This document shows positions 15,671 through 25,972 of a stretch of DNA of 64,000 nt, piece after piece; within the stretch, counting starts at the first letter, position 1, and each line of letters starts with the position of its first letter. Source of the DNA: CALOBA01 sp942491465 (lineage in GTDB: Bacteria; Pseudomonadota; Gammaproteobacteria; Chromatiales; Chromatiaceae); NCBI GenBank assembly GCA_942491465.1, contig CALOBA010000063.1, forward strand, positions 10,775 through 74,774, given 5' to 3'. A program made the translations under genes and the position numbers. A model generated the notes under the pieces. The model was not told the DNA's origin and did no database searches. It worked only from the letters and a program-made list of their open reading frames with translations.

Positions 15671-15838
15671 GCTTACGGGGTTGGGCCTGATCCTTCCGGG
15701 CGCCGAAACCACCAGGATGTTGGACAACACAAGGTAGCGATCTAAGCAAGAAAGATGCCGATATCGAGGTCGGAATGGGTATCGCTCAGCGCTGCTGGTC
15801 CGCGAATCCTGTGCCGAAGCGACGATGGAGACCGGCCA

Positions 15839-16768
15839 TCAAGGCCCCGGCTCGCGAACGCGCAGGAAGCTCGCGAACCGCGGCAGCCCGTTGCTGGTGC
15901 GACCATGGTATTTGAACGTGACGATCGCCCCGATGGCCGGCGGGTGCCGCCGCTCGGCGTCGCTGAAGCCGGTGCCGATGCGAAAGCGCGTGCCGTCGGG
16001 CTCTTCCACCAGCAGCGAGCCGAGCATGCCCTGGTACTTGCCCTTACCCGGCAGGTGGGCGACGACGCGGGCCTCGGCGTCTTGATGGGGCTTGACCTTG
16101 AGCAGGTCGTCGCTGCGCCCGGCCTGGTAGCGGGAGTCGTCGCGATGCAGCATCAGGCCCTCGCCGCCGGCGGCGACCACCGCGTCCAGCCGCGCCATCA
16201 GCGCCGCGTGGTCGGGGATGCGCCCCTGTGGGATCAGGCGGATGTGCGGCCCCGGCGGCGGCTTGAGCAGCCCGCGCAGGGCCGCCAGGCGCTCGCCGAA
16301 CGGGCCGGGGTGGCAGGGCAGATCGAACACCATGTAGCGGACCTCGGCCCAGGCGGCGGGGTCCGGCCGCAGCCGGCGGGCGATGCCGGAGACCTCGGCG
16401 AAGCGACCGTGATCGATCCACAGCTCGCCGTCCAGCGGTGTCGGCGGAAAGCCCTGACTAAAGCCCGGCGGGGTGCGGATCGGGTGGCCGCCGCGGCTGA
16501 TGAGGCCCGTGCCGTCCCAATAGGCGCGCACGCCGTCGAGCTTCTCGCTGACCCAGTAGTGCGCGAGATCGATGCCCGAGCGGTAGCGCTCCGCGAGCAG
16601 CAGCGGCGGCGAGCCGTCGTCGGCCAGCGCCGGCGGATGGGCGCACTCCGGGGATGCTGCGGCCGGTGTAATCCGCTCGGCGCCCCCGTCGGCGGCGGCG
16701 CCGAGGGCCAAGAGGGTCAGCAGCACGACGACGACAGGACGGGTGGCGTGGCGGGGGGGCATGTGCAT
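15839..16768 (-). CDS. Exported ATP-dependent DNA ligase (Lig E type)
   Basis: The 309-residue protein begins with a likely signal peptide (MHMPPRHATRPVVVVLLTLL then ALGAAADGG). It then shows nucleotidyltransferase motif I EKLDGVRAYWDG (catalytic Lys), motif III-like DGELW, motif IV GGEGLMLHR and motif V LLKVKP, followed by a short OB domain. The compact size and the signal peptide match periplasmic ATP-dependent ligases (Lig E), thought to act on incoming or extracellular DNA. A second ATG two codons downstream (16762) is possible. Confidence 0.88.
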   Translation of the reverse strand: MHMPPRHATRPVVVVLLTLLALGAAADGGAERITPAAASPECAHPPALADDGSPPLLLAERYRSGIDLAHYWVSEKLDGVRAYWDGTGLISRGGHPIRTPPGFSQGFPPTPLDGELWIDHGRFAEVSGIARRLRPDPAAWAEVRYMVFDLPCHPGPFGERLAALRGLLKPPPGPHIRLIPQGRIPDHAALMARLDAVVAAGGEGLMLHRDDSRYQAGRSDDLLKVKPHQDAEARVVAHLPGKGKYQGMLGSLLVEEPDGTRFRIGTGFSDAERRHPPAIGAIVTFKYHGRTSNGLPRFASFLRVREPGP

Positions 16769-17016
16769 GGCTCGGGGTGATCGGCGGTGGCTTGTTGAAG
16801 TGTGCTGATTCCGGACTCGGCGGTCTTCGCCGCCAAGGACGCCCGGGCGCCAGTGCTCGAAGCGGGATGCGACCTCTTTCAACGTCAATGTCCGGTTTCG
16901 GGGGCAGCGCCCTGTTGGCGGTGCAGTTCGTTACCCGGGACCGAGACCTGCGCCGAGGTGCTTATACTATCCAGTGCTGTGCCCTGCCGTCTCCGCAATG
17001 CTAGGACTCTGTTGGT

Positions 17017-18414
17017 ATGCCACCCACTTCGCCCCCCTGGACCTCCATCGATGCAGCCAAGACGTCCCTGCTGCTGATCTTTGCCTTCCTGTTGCTGGTC
17101 GCGGACAAGCTGGGCTACTGGCTGCCCCGGGATCTGCTCAGCGATGGTCTGGACGCTTGGGTCTTGTCGGGCTGGCTCATCGACTATTCTTCGGGCTTTG
17201 TCCGCCGGGGTCTGTCGGGGGAACTCATCGGGATGATGCATCCGCTCCTGCGCGCCGAGCAGTTGGTGGGCATCCTGGCCTGGACGGTGTTTTTGCTGAC
17301 GACCTGGGGCTATCTGCGCCTGATCCTGCGCGTGCGCTCGCAGCTCAGCACGCTGGCGCTGCTTGGTCTGCTGTTCCTGCCGAGCCTGTTGCCCTTCTAT
17401 CTCTACGACCATGCGGCCTTCGGGCGCAAGGAGACCCTGGGCTTCCTGTTCCTGCTGTGGCATCTGCTGATCCTGGAGCGCTGCTGTCCACCGCGCGGGC
17501 GCGTCGGCGGCTACCTGCTGCGGCTCGGGCCGCTGTCGATGCTGGCACTGCCCGTGCATGCGCTGATGCATGAGGGGACGGCGTTGTGGTTCGGGCCCAC
17601 CCACGCCCTGCTGACGCTGGTGGTGCTGCTTCGGGGGGCGGGCTGGGGCTGGTTGCGCGCCTTGCTCACCACCGCAGGCTGGTATCTGCCGCTGGCGCTT
17701 GTGTTGGTGATCATCGTGCTGTTTGGCCGGGGCTCGCCGGACGACGCCCTGACGATCTGCCGCCATTGGCAAGCAGAAGGCGTCTTCGGCGCGGCCGTCT
17801 GCTCGGACTACGAGCGCGGCATCATGCTCCAATCCGCCCCGGCCATTCATGCGTTGGGCTGGACCTTCCAAGAAGCGATCCAGATCGCGGTCAATGCACT
17901 GCCTCCGAAGTCGATCGCGCTGTGGCTGGTGCTGTTGCCGACGCTTGCCGTCGCAACCTTGGCAGTGGGGGGCATGGCGTCCCGTGCGATCGCCGAGGGT
18001 CGGCCGGCGGAGGGCTTCTTCAATTGGCTGTCGCCGCCGGCCTCCGGTCTTGCGGTGTGGTTCTTCCTGGTGCCCCTGCTGTTGCCGGTACCGCTCTACA
18101 TCGTTGCCCATGACTTCGGCCGCTGGTTCGCGGTGGCCTGCATCAACTACGCGATGCTGAGCCTTTCGCCGGAGGTCGTCGGTCTGATGAAGTCGCGTCG
18201 CGTGAGCCCGCAACCGGCGTCGGCCCCTGCCGTCCCGTGCGGTCGGCGCTGTTGGATCGGATTCAGCGCCAAGGCCCTGTTTTTGATGCTGTGCATCAGC
18301 GCCTGGTACCTGCCCCACTGTTGCAGCGGCTTCCACACCTTGGCGCCGTCGGTCCGCACCCTGATCGAGAACCTCTCGGCTCTACAACCTGCGGCGGCAC
18401 ATCCAGGCCCTTGA
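17017..18414 (+). CDS. Polytopic inner-membrane protein, unknown
   Basis: The 465-residue product has around nine to ten hydrophobic helices, starting with SLLLIFAFLLLVADKLGYWL and including LLGLLFLPSLLPFYLYDHAA and LPLALVLVIIVLFGRGSP. An acidic and arginine-containing loop, SSGFVRRGLSGELIG, follows the first helix, and YDHAAFGRKE lies between later helices. The layout recalls glycan-related multipass proteins (GT-C or polymerase-like), but no motif confirms this. It stands alone, divergent from the ligase and convergent with the next gene. Confidence 0.75.
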   Translation: MPPTSPPWTSIDAAKTSLLLIFAFLLLVADKLGYWLPRDLLSDGLDAWVLSGWLIDYSSGFVRRGLSGELIGMMHPLLRAEQLVGILAWTVFLLTTWGYLRLILRVRSQLSTLALLGLLFLPSLLPFYLYDHAAFGRKETLGFLFLLWHLLILERCCPPRGRVGGYLLRLGPLSMLALPVHALMHEGTALWFGPTHALLTLVVLLRGAGWGWLRALLTTAGWYLPLALVLVIIVLFGRGSPDDALTICRHWQAEGVFGAAVCSDYERGIMLQSAPAIHALGWTFQEAIQIAVNALPPKSIALWLVLLPTLAVATLAVGGMASRAIAEGRPAEGFFNWLSPPASGLAVWFFLVPLLLPVPLYIVAHDFGRWFAVACINYAMLSLSPEVVGLMKSRRVSPQPASAPAVPCGRRCWIGFSAKALFLMLCISAWYLPHCCSGFHTLAPSVRTLIENLSALQPAAAHPGP

Positions 18415-18440
18415 GCACAGTTTGGAGACGCTGAGTCCGG

Positions 18441-19781
18441 CTAGGGCCTGCCGGCTAGGGCGGTCTTGGTCGGAAACTCCCAGGTCACCGGGCCTGTCTT
18501 GACCAGCTCGCGTCCCGGCTCGCCGAGGCGCTTGCCGTAGCGCAGCAGCGCGATCAGGTCGGCGCTGACCTCCGGGTTGGAGGTGAAGTAGGAGTGGCCG
18601 AACAGGTCGGTGCGCTTGCCCTCGTAGCTGATGATGTCGGTCTTGCCGGTCTTGGCCAGGAAGGCCTGGGCCTCTGTGGTGAGTTCCTTGGCGGTGACCT
18701 GGCCCAGGCGGTCGCGGCTGCGAAACAGGATCTGCGACACCCGCAGGGCACGATCCCTCGGCGATGAATAGATGGTCAGGCGCCCTTGGATATTCCGCGG
18801 CAGCCGGTCTTTCGGCCAGGCGCGGACCAGCTCGGGGTCGGATAGGTAGGTGGTGACACGCTGGGCGGCGATATCCAGGTCGATGTCGGGTGAGAACAGC
18901 ACGACCTGGCCAAGGTGCAGGGCCTCGATCGGCTCGCGGCCGCCGGCGATGGTCTCGACGATCAGGTGGTACAGGGCGTCCAGGGCCACCGCGGTGCCGC
19001 GGCTGTGGGCCAGGACATGGACGCGTTCGACGCCGGGGTGCGTCGCCAGCAGCCGCAGCATCTTTTTCAGGTGCGGCACCGCGTAGGTGGCGGATTCGGT
19101 GGTGCTGGTGTAGGAGATCAGGAAGTTGCCGGTGCTGGAGGAGGGCCAGGTGAAGAAGGCGCAGAGGTGCTCGCGGCCGAGAAAATGGCACAGCTCGGCG
19201 GTGGTATAGGCGGCGCTGGCGAAGGTCTCGTTGAAACCGTGCACATAGAGGATGACCTCGCGGTTCGGCGTCTCGGCCAGACGGCGTTCGATCTCGGCCA
19301 TGAGTTCGGCGGTGGCCCGGTCGTGCGCGTCATCCACCGCCGGCGCGCGGACCAGCGTACCGCTCGGCAGCTGCTCGATCCCATAGGGCTCGCGGGGAAA
19401 GGCCCCAAGCTCGCGGACGCGGCCGAGGTCGAGGGTAATGGGCTCGGTGCGCTTGCCGAGCCGGCTCTGGGCCTGCAGCCCCTGCCAGCCCAGATCGGGC
19501 TCCAGCCTGACCTGCGCCGAGCCGAAGGCGATACGCTTCCCGCGCGACTCGCCATAAACCAGGCTTGGGTCTTCCGCTTCGGCCGGCTTACCGCGGTCGG
19601 TGAGGTAGAGCAGGTCGACGCTGGAGGACCGGCTGGTCGGGGCGGTAAACAGCGCCGGCGCGTCGTCGGCCTGGTAGACCAATGGGGTCGGCATCAGCTG
19701 CCGGCCGGTGCTGGCGCAGCCGGCGGCGAGGGCGACCGTGGCGGCGAGGGCGAGAAGGCGAGCGCGTCGATTCGTCGGCAT
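18441..19781 (-). CDS. Lipoprotein alpha/beta hydrolase (DUF900 type)
   Basis: The 446-residue protein has a lipoprotein signal with lipobox LAAGC (Cys at residue 22), so it should be lipid-anchored. The hydrolase core shows REVILYVHGFNETFASAA (oxyanion HG), then the nucleophile elbow VHVLAHSRGTAVALDAL, and a later DIDLD acidic patch, all characteristic of DUF900. Substrates are unknown; esterase activity is likely. It reads toward the membrane protein gene and ends about 30 bp from it. Confidence 0.85.
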   Translation of the reverse strand: MPTNRRARLLALAATVALAAGCASTGRQLMPTPLVYQADDAPALFTAPTSRSSSVDLLYLTDRGKPAEAEDPSLVYGESRGKRIAFGSAQVRLEPDLGWQGLQAQSRLGKRTEPITLDLGRVRELGAFPREPYGIEQLPSGTLVRAPAVDDAHDRATAELMAEIERRLAETPNREVILYVHGFNETFASAAYTTAELCHFLGREHLCAFFTWPSSSTGNFLISYTSTTESATYAVPHLKKMLRLLATHPGVERVHVLAHSRGTAVALDALYHLIVETIAGGREPIEALHLGQVVLFSPDIDLDIAAQRVTTYLSDPELVRAWPKDRLPRNIQGRLTIYSSPRDRALRVSQILFRSRDRLGQVTAKELTTEAQAFLAKTGKTDIISYEGKRTDLFGHSYFTSNPEVSADLIALLRYGKRLGEPGRELVKTGPVTWEFPTKTALAGRP

Positions 19782-19852
19782 AAAGGCTCCTTGTTAAGCG
19801 TTGGGCGATTGGGCTGTGCCGTTTTCAAGGCGCTCTGCGGAATCTCCGTCTC

Positions 19853-19882
19853 TCTGCGCCACTTGTTTCTGAACCGATCCTT
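19853..19882 (+). repeat. 30-bp dispersed repeat, copy 2
   Basis: This matches 6888-6918 except for two substitutions. It lies in the short gap between sucB and the DUF900 gene. Confidence 0.7.
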
Positions 19883-19918
19883 AGTCCCCGCCGAGCACCT
19901 GAAATGGCCATAAACGGG

Positions 19919-21154
<1,236 letters not shown>

Positions 21155-21226
21155 GGGTAGGTCTGATCAGAGGTTGTGGGGGGAGCGAAACGCAAACAGG
21201 CTCTCGAGTTTGCGCCGTTGCGGTTG

Positions 21227-24091
21227 TCAGTCGGCTGAGACAGGGATGCGGCGGTTCATCCGCGGGTTGATTCGGCCGGTCAGGGCCTCGTCGACGAGGC
21301 GCTCCTGCTGCTCCACATGCATGGGCCGATGGCCCACGGCCGGCGCCGCCGAGGCCGCGCGGCCGACATAGTAGGGCTGTTTGCCCTCCAGGATCAGGGA
21401 GTGGAAGCGATGCTTGATCTGGTCCCAGGCCCCCTGGTTTTGCGGCTCCTCCTGGCACCAGATCACCTCCTTGGTATCCGGATAGCCGGCGATGATCTCG
21501 TCGAACTCGGCCTTCGGGAACGGGTAGAGCTGCTCGACGCGAACGATGGCCACGTCGGTCAGGGCGCGGGCGCGGCGGGCCTCGAGCAGATCGAAATAGA
21601 CCTTGCCGCTGCAGAACACCAGCCGGTCTACGTCGGCGGACTCGATGGGGTCGGACTCGGGAATGATCGGCTGGAAGCGGCCCTCGGCCAGCTCCTCCAG
21701 CGACGACACCGCCAGGCGGTGGCGCAGCAGGCTCTTCGGCGTCATGACGATCAACGGGCGGCGGAAGTCGCGCAGCATCTGCCGGCGCAGCAGGTGGAAC
21801 ATCTGCGCCGGCGTGGTGGGCACGCAGACCTGGATGTTGTGCTCGGCGCACAGCTGCAGAAAACGCTCGATGCGCGCCGAGGAGTGCTCGGCGCCCTGGC
21901 CCTCCATGCCGTGGGGCAGCAGCATGACCAGACCGCACTGTAGGCCCCACTTGGTGCCGGCGGAGCTGATGAATTGGTCGATGACCACTTGGGCGCCGTT
22001 GGCGAAGTCGCCGAACTGGGCCTCCCAGAGCGTCAACGCGCCGGGCTCGGCGCTGGCGAAGCCGTATTCGAAGCCGACCACCGCCTCCTCGGACAGGATG
22101 GAGTCGATGACGATGAACGGCCCCTGGTGCGCCCCCAGGTGCTGCAGCGGCGTGTATTCGCGGCCGTCGGCCTGGCAGTGGACCTTGGCGTGGCGGTGGA
22201 AGAAGGTGCCGCGCCCGGAGTCCTGGCCGGACAGGCGCACCGGGTAGCCGGCATCGAGCAGCGTGGCATAGGCCAGGTTCTCGGCAAAGCCCCAGTTGGC
22301 GAGCTGATCGCCCTGGGCCATCTTGCGCCGCTCGGACCAGATCTTGGTCACCCGCGGGTGCAGCTCCAGGTCGTCGGGGACCGCGAGCATGCGCTCGGCG
22401 AGTGCCCGCAGTCGCTCGCGCGGGATGCCCGTGTCCACCGGTAGGGTCCAATCGTTGCCGCTCAGGGCATGCCAGTCCACGCGGTAGGCGTGGTCCAGCC
22501 CGCAGAGCACCGGCCGGGCGACCACCACGCCCTGCTCGATGCCGTCGCGGTAGGCGTCGATCATCGCCACGGCGCCGTCGCGGTCGATGATGCCGGCATC
22601 GATCAGCCGGTCGGCATAGACGGCGCGGGCGGTGGGGTGGGCGCGGATGCGCTTGTACATCATCGGCTGGGTCACGGCCGGCTCGTCGGCCTCGTTGTGG
22701 CCCAGGCGGCGGTAGCAGATCAGGTCGATCACCACGTCCTTCTTGAACTGGTTGCGGTAGTCCAGCGCCATGCGGGTGACGAAGATCACCGCCTCGGGGT
22801 CGTCGCCGTTCACATGGAAGACCGGCGCCTGCACCATCTTGGCCACGTCGGTGCAGTACAGCGTCGAGCGGGTATCGAGCGGATTGCTGGTGGTGAAGCC
22901 GATCTGATTGTTGACGACAATGTGCACCGTGCCGCCGGTGCCGAAGCTGCGTGTCTGCGACAGCTGCAGGGTCTCGGTGACCACACCCTGGCCGGCGAAG
23001 GCCGAGTCGCCGTGGATCAGCACCGGCAGGACCAGGTCGCCGGTGCGGTCGGCGCGGCGACGCTGGCGGGCGCGCACCGAGCCCTGGATCACCGGGTCGA
23101 TGATCTCCAGGTGCGACGGGTTGAAGCCGAGTGCCACATGGACGATGCCGCCCGGGGTGTCCACGTCGGTGGAGAAGCCCATGTGATATTTGACGTCGCC
23201 GGCGGCCTGGCTCGGCTTCAACGGGCTGCGGCCCTCGAACTCGGCGAAGATGTCCTGCGGCGGCTTGCCGAGCAGGTTCACCAGCACATTGAGCCGGCCG
23301 CGGTGGGCCATGCCGATGACGATCTCGCGCACGCCCTTGCGCCCCCCGCGCTGCACCAGCTCGTCGAGCAGCGGGATCATCGCCTCGGCACCCTCCAGCG
23401 AGAATCGCTTCTGGCCCACGTAGGCGGTGTGCAGGTACTTCTCCAGCCCCTCGGCCGCGGTCAACAGGGTCAGCAGCCAGCGGCGGTCGGCGTCTTCCAG
23501 CTCCGGCCGGGCCCGATAGCCCTCCATACGCTTCTGCACCCAGCGCTTCTCCTGCGTGCTGGTGATGTGCATGTACTCGGCGCCGACGGCGCCGCAGTAG
23601 ATGCGGCGCAGCAGGGCGAGGATCTCGCGCAGCGTCATCCGGTCCGGCGCGTAGAGCGAGCCGGTGTGGAACACCAGGTCCGCGTCGGTCGGCTCGAGCC
23701 CGTGATAGTCGGGCTCCAGGTCCGACACCTTGGGATTTGCGCGCAGGGCCAGCGGATCGAGGTCGGCGACCTGATGGCCGCGATAGCGATAGGTGTTCAC
23801 CAGCCGCAGCACCGCGGCCTGTTTCTCCGCCGCGGCGGGTGCCAGGCGCTCGGTGGAGCGCGCCGTGGCGCGGCTGCGCCGCTCCGTGGCCAGGCGCGCG
23901 AAGTTGTGCCGAACCGGGCCGTGGGCGACCTCGTTTGCGGCGTCCAGGCGGATGGCGTTGAAGCGTTCACGCCAGGCTGGATCGATCGCTTCCGGGTCGC
24001 GAAGGTACTGCTCGTAGAGGTCTTCGATGAAGGCGGCGTTGCCGCCGTATAACGCGGACGAGCTGCGGAACAGCTCCAGCTGGGCGCTCAT
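21227..24091 (-). CDS. sucA: 2-oxoglutarate dehydrogenase E1 component
   Basis: This 954-residue thiamine-diphosphate enzyme decarboxylates 2-oxoglutarate. The start MSAQLELFRSSSALYGGNAA is used because the upstream extension lacks similarity. The E1o N-terminal E2-binding segment FIEDLYEQYLRDPEAID is followed by GMAHRGRLNVLVNLLGKPPQ, HGDSAFAGQGVVTETLQLSQ, the ThDP-binding region IVVNNQIGFTTS with NGDDPEAV, and EAQFGDFANGAQVVIDQF in the transketolase domain. Length fits the gammaproteobacterial enzyme (about 935-955). It is the first gene of sucA-sucB on the minus strand. Confidence 0.98.
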   Translation of the reverse strand: MSAQLELFRSSSALYGGNAAFIEDLYEQYLRDPEAIDPAWRERFNAIRLDAANEVAHGPVRHNFARLATERRSRATARSTERLAPAAAEKQAAVLRLVNTYRYRGHQVADLDPLALRANPKVSDLEPDYHGLEPTDADLVFHTGSLYAPDRMTLREILALLRRIYCGAVGAEYMHITSTQEKRWVQKRMEGYRARPELEDADRRWLLTLLTAAEGLEKYLHTAYVGQKRFSLEGAEAMIPLLDELVQRGGRKGVREIVIGMAHRGRLNVLVNLLGKPPQDIFAEFEGRSPLKPSQAAGDVKYHMGFSTDVDTPGGIVHVALGFNPSHLEIIDPVIQGSVRARQRRRADRTGDLVLPVLIHGDSAFAGQGVVTETLQLSQTRSFGTGGTVHIVVNNQIGFTTSNPLDTRSTLYCTDVAKMVQAPVFHVNGDDPEAVIFVTRMALDYRNQFKKDVVIDLICYRRLGHNEADEPAVTQPMMYKRIRAHPTARAVYADRLIDAGIIDRDGAVAMIDAYRDGIEQGVVVARPVLCGLDHAYRVDWHALSGNDWTLPVDTGIPRERLRALAERMLAVPDDLELHPRVTKIWSERRKMAQGDQLANWGFAENLAYATLLDAGYPVRLSGQDSGRGTFFHRHAKVHCQADGREYTPLQHLGAHQGPFIVIDSILSEEAVVGFEYGFASAEPGALTLWEAQFGDFANGAQVVIDQFISSAGTKWGLQCGLVMLLPHGMEGQGAEHSSARIERFLQLCAEHNIQVCVPTTPAQMFHLLRRQMLRDFRRPLIVMTPKSLLRHRLAVSSLEELAEGRFQPIIPESDPIESADVDRLVFCSGKVYFDLLEARRARALTDVAIVRVEQLYPFPKAEFDEIIAGYPDTKEVIWCQEEPQNQGAWDQIKHRFHSLILEGKQPYYVGRAASAAPAVGHRPMHVEQQERLVDEALTGRINPRMNRRIPVSAD

Positions 24092-24216
24092 GATGCTATG
24101 CTCGCGTCGACATGATCTGGATCGGTCACTGTATATCACAACGACGCGGTCGGATGGGTCGGGACCTCGGCCGCTGCCGCGGGCGGCACTGCGTCGACGT
24201 TCATCCAGGTAGCCCT

Positions 24217-24459
24217 ATGACCAACGATGTGGAGCCCACGCGGGCGAAGAAAGAGCGTCTGCGCAGAGAGCGTTACCATATTGCCAAGGGCATGGCGGAC
24301 CTGGCCTACTTCCAGGCCAGACTCAGCTTGATCGACGGACAGACCAGCACCGGCGCCCGTGCCGCCTTCAAGGCGTTCACGGCGTTGCAGAAGGTGCAGA
24401 GTCACCAAATAATGCGCCAGCGCCGTGATCCCAAACAGGACCCCGGCAAGGGCGGTTGA
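24217..24459 (+). CDS. Small basic hypothetical protein, 80 residues
   Basis: The product starts MTNDVEPTRAKKERLRRERY and is mostly helical and strongly basic at both ends, with a middle GMADLAYFQARLSLIDGQTS. It is divergent from sucA and 79 bp upstream of the response regulator on the same strand. A nucleic-acid or partner-binding role is possible but not supported by any motif. Confidence 0.55.
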   Translation: MTNDVEPTRAKKERLRRERYHIAKGMADLAYFQARLSLIDGQTSTGARAAFKAFTALQKVQSHQIMRQRRDPKQDPGKGG

Positions 24460-24538
24460 CCGCTTGGCGTGATGAAGCCTGCGCCGGCCGCGCCATGCCG
24501 GGCTCTTGCCGGGGCGGCCAAGATTTGACTGAGGCTGT

Positions 24539-25219
24539 ATGGTGCAGAACATCCTGATCGTTGAAGACGAGCCGCGGCTGCGCGGGCTGTTGGTCGACTA
24601 TCTCCGAGCCGCGGGCTTCGCGGTGCAGGAGCATAACGACGGCCGCGGCGTCGTCGAGCGCGTGCAGGCCGAGCGTCCTGACCTGGTGCTGCTCGACCTG
24701 ATGCTGCCCGGCGGCGACGGCCTCGACATCTGCCGGACGCTGCGCTCGACGGTCCCGGTGCCCATCATCATCACCACGGCGCGGGTCGAAGAGATCGACC
24801 GCCTGCTCGGCCTGGAACTCGGCGCCGACGACTACATCTGCAAGCCCTACAGCCCGCGCGAGGTCGTCGCCCGAGTCAAGGCCGTGCTGCGACGCGGCGG
24901 CGCACCGCCGGCCGTTGCCGGCGGTGCGCTGAGCATCGACGCGGATGCCCTGCGCGTGCGTGCCGAGGGGCGCGAGATCGAGCTGACCCGCGTCGAGCTG
25001 GCCCTGCTGCAGACCCTCTACGCCGCCCCGGGGCGCATCTTCTCGCGCGAGCTGCTGATGGGGCGGATGTACGACGACCACCGCATCGTCTCCGACCGCA
25101 CCATCGACAGCCACGTCAAGAAGCTGCGGCACAAACTCCAGGACCTGCTTCCCGGGCGTGAGCTGATCCATTCAGTCTACGGGGCCGGCTACCGCTATGA
25201 GGAGCGTGCGGCGGGGTAG
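24539..25219 (+). CDS. OmpR-family response regulator (BaeR-like)
   Basis: The 226-residue regulator has a receiver domain (residues about 1-115) with acidic pocket VEDE, phosphoacceptor Asp in DLVLLDLMLPGGDG, Thr in IIITTAR and Lys in YICKPYSPRE. A winged-helix DNA-binding domain follows, with ELTRVELALLQTLYAAPG and TIDSHVKKLRHKL. No histidine kinase gene is adjacent. It is followed by a Spy/CpxP-like gene, which suggests an envelope stress circuit of the Bae/Cpx kind. Confidence 0.93.
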   Translation: MVQNILIVEDEPRLRGLLVDYLRAAGFAVQEHNDGRGVVERVQAERPDLVLLDLMLPGGDGLDICRTLRSTVPVPIIITTARVEEIDRLLGLELGADDYICKPYSPREVVARVKAVLRRGGAPPAVAGGALSIDADALRVRAEGREIELTRVELALLQTLYAAPGRIFSRELLMGRMYDDHRIVSDRTIDSHVKKLRHKLQDLLPGRELIHSVYGAGYRYEERAAG

Positions 25220-25370
25220 TCGGTCGGTGGGCGTTGTTGGGCGCGGCACGGATTTGTCGATTGTTTGTGCAGTTCCTCCACGGCCGTTGCACGTTCTCGG
25301 CCTACCTTATAGCCATCGGAACCGCAGCGGTTTCGATCCAACAGCAACCAACCTGCACAGGAGCAATCGG

Positions 25371-25922
25371 ATGAACCGACAACATGCACACCACACCCAG
25401 CTTCGCCGCCGTCTAGCCGTCCTGGTCGCCGGCCTGGTCCTGAGCGCCACCGCCGCTGCCGGACCTCAGGGCCCCGGTGCCGACCGCGGCCGGGACATGG
25501 AGGCGAAACTCGATCGCATGACCGAGCAGCTCGCCCTGACCGAGGCCCAGCGCGATCAGATCCAAGCCATTTTCGACGAGCAGCGCGCCGCCACGGCCGA
25601 GCGCCGGCAGCAGACCCGCGCGCGCATCGATGCGGTCCTGACCGACGAGCAGCGTGCCGAGCGTGATTCCCTCCAGGCGCAGCGCATGGATCGGCGTCTC
25701 GAGCGCATGGCCGATCGACTGGACCTCACCGAGTCGCAGCAGGAACAGATCCGCGCCATCTGGGGGGACAAGCAGGCCGATACAGCGCGGACGCCGGGAG
25801 CGCTGCGCGAGCGCATCGACGCGGTGCTGACCGACGAGCAGCGTGAGCAGCTCGCCGCGCGCGGCGGCCGTCGCCACGGCGGCGGTCCGCGCCACGGCGG
25901 CGGTGATCGGGGCGAGTGGTAA
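25371..25922 (+). CDS. Spy/CpxP-like periplasmic protein with LTxxQ motifs
   Basis: The 183-residue product has a Sec signal peptide (LRRRLAVLVAGLVLSATAAA) and two LTxxQ-type helical repeats, LALTEAQRDQIQAIF and LDLTESQQEQIRAIW. Each is followed by a DAVLTDEQR segment, so the mature protein is built from two similar halves. The C-terminus is Gly/His-rich (RRHGGGPRHGGGDRG) and may bind metal. Members act as ATP-independent periplasmic chaperones or modulators of envelope stress kinases. It lies 151 bp downstream of the response regulator, with GGAG (25360-25363) before the ATG. Confidence 0.85.
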   Translation: MNRQHAHHTQLRRRLAVLVAGLVLSATAAAGPQGPGADRGRDMEAKLDRMTEQLALTEAQRDQIQAIFDEQRAATAERRQQTRARIDAVLTDEQRAERDSLQAQRMDRRLERMADRLDLTESQQEQIRAIWGDKQADTARTPGALRERIDAVLTDEQREQLAARGGRRHGGGPRHGGGDRGEW

Positions 25923-25972
25923 TCCCCGATTCGGCAGGCAGCGAACAGCTTGGCTGACGCTGCCCCGCGTCC

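Noticed and set aside
22469..24052. A 527-codon open frame on the plus strand opposite sucA
   Set aside because: It is an antisense shadow caused by high GC content; its product is His/Gln/Arg-rich with no family pattern, while sucA on the other strand is unmistakable.
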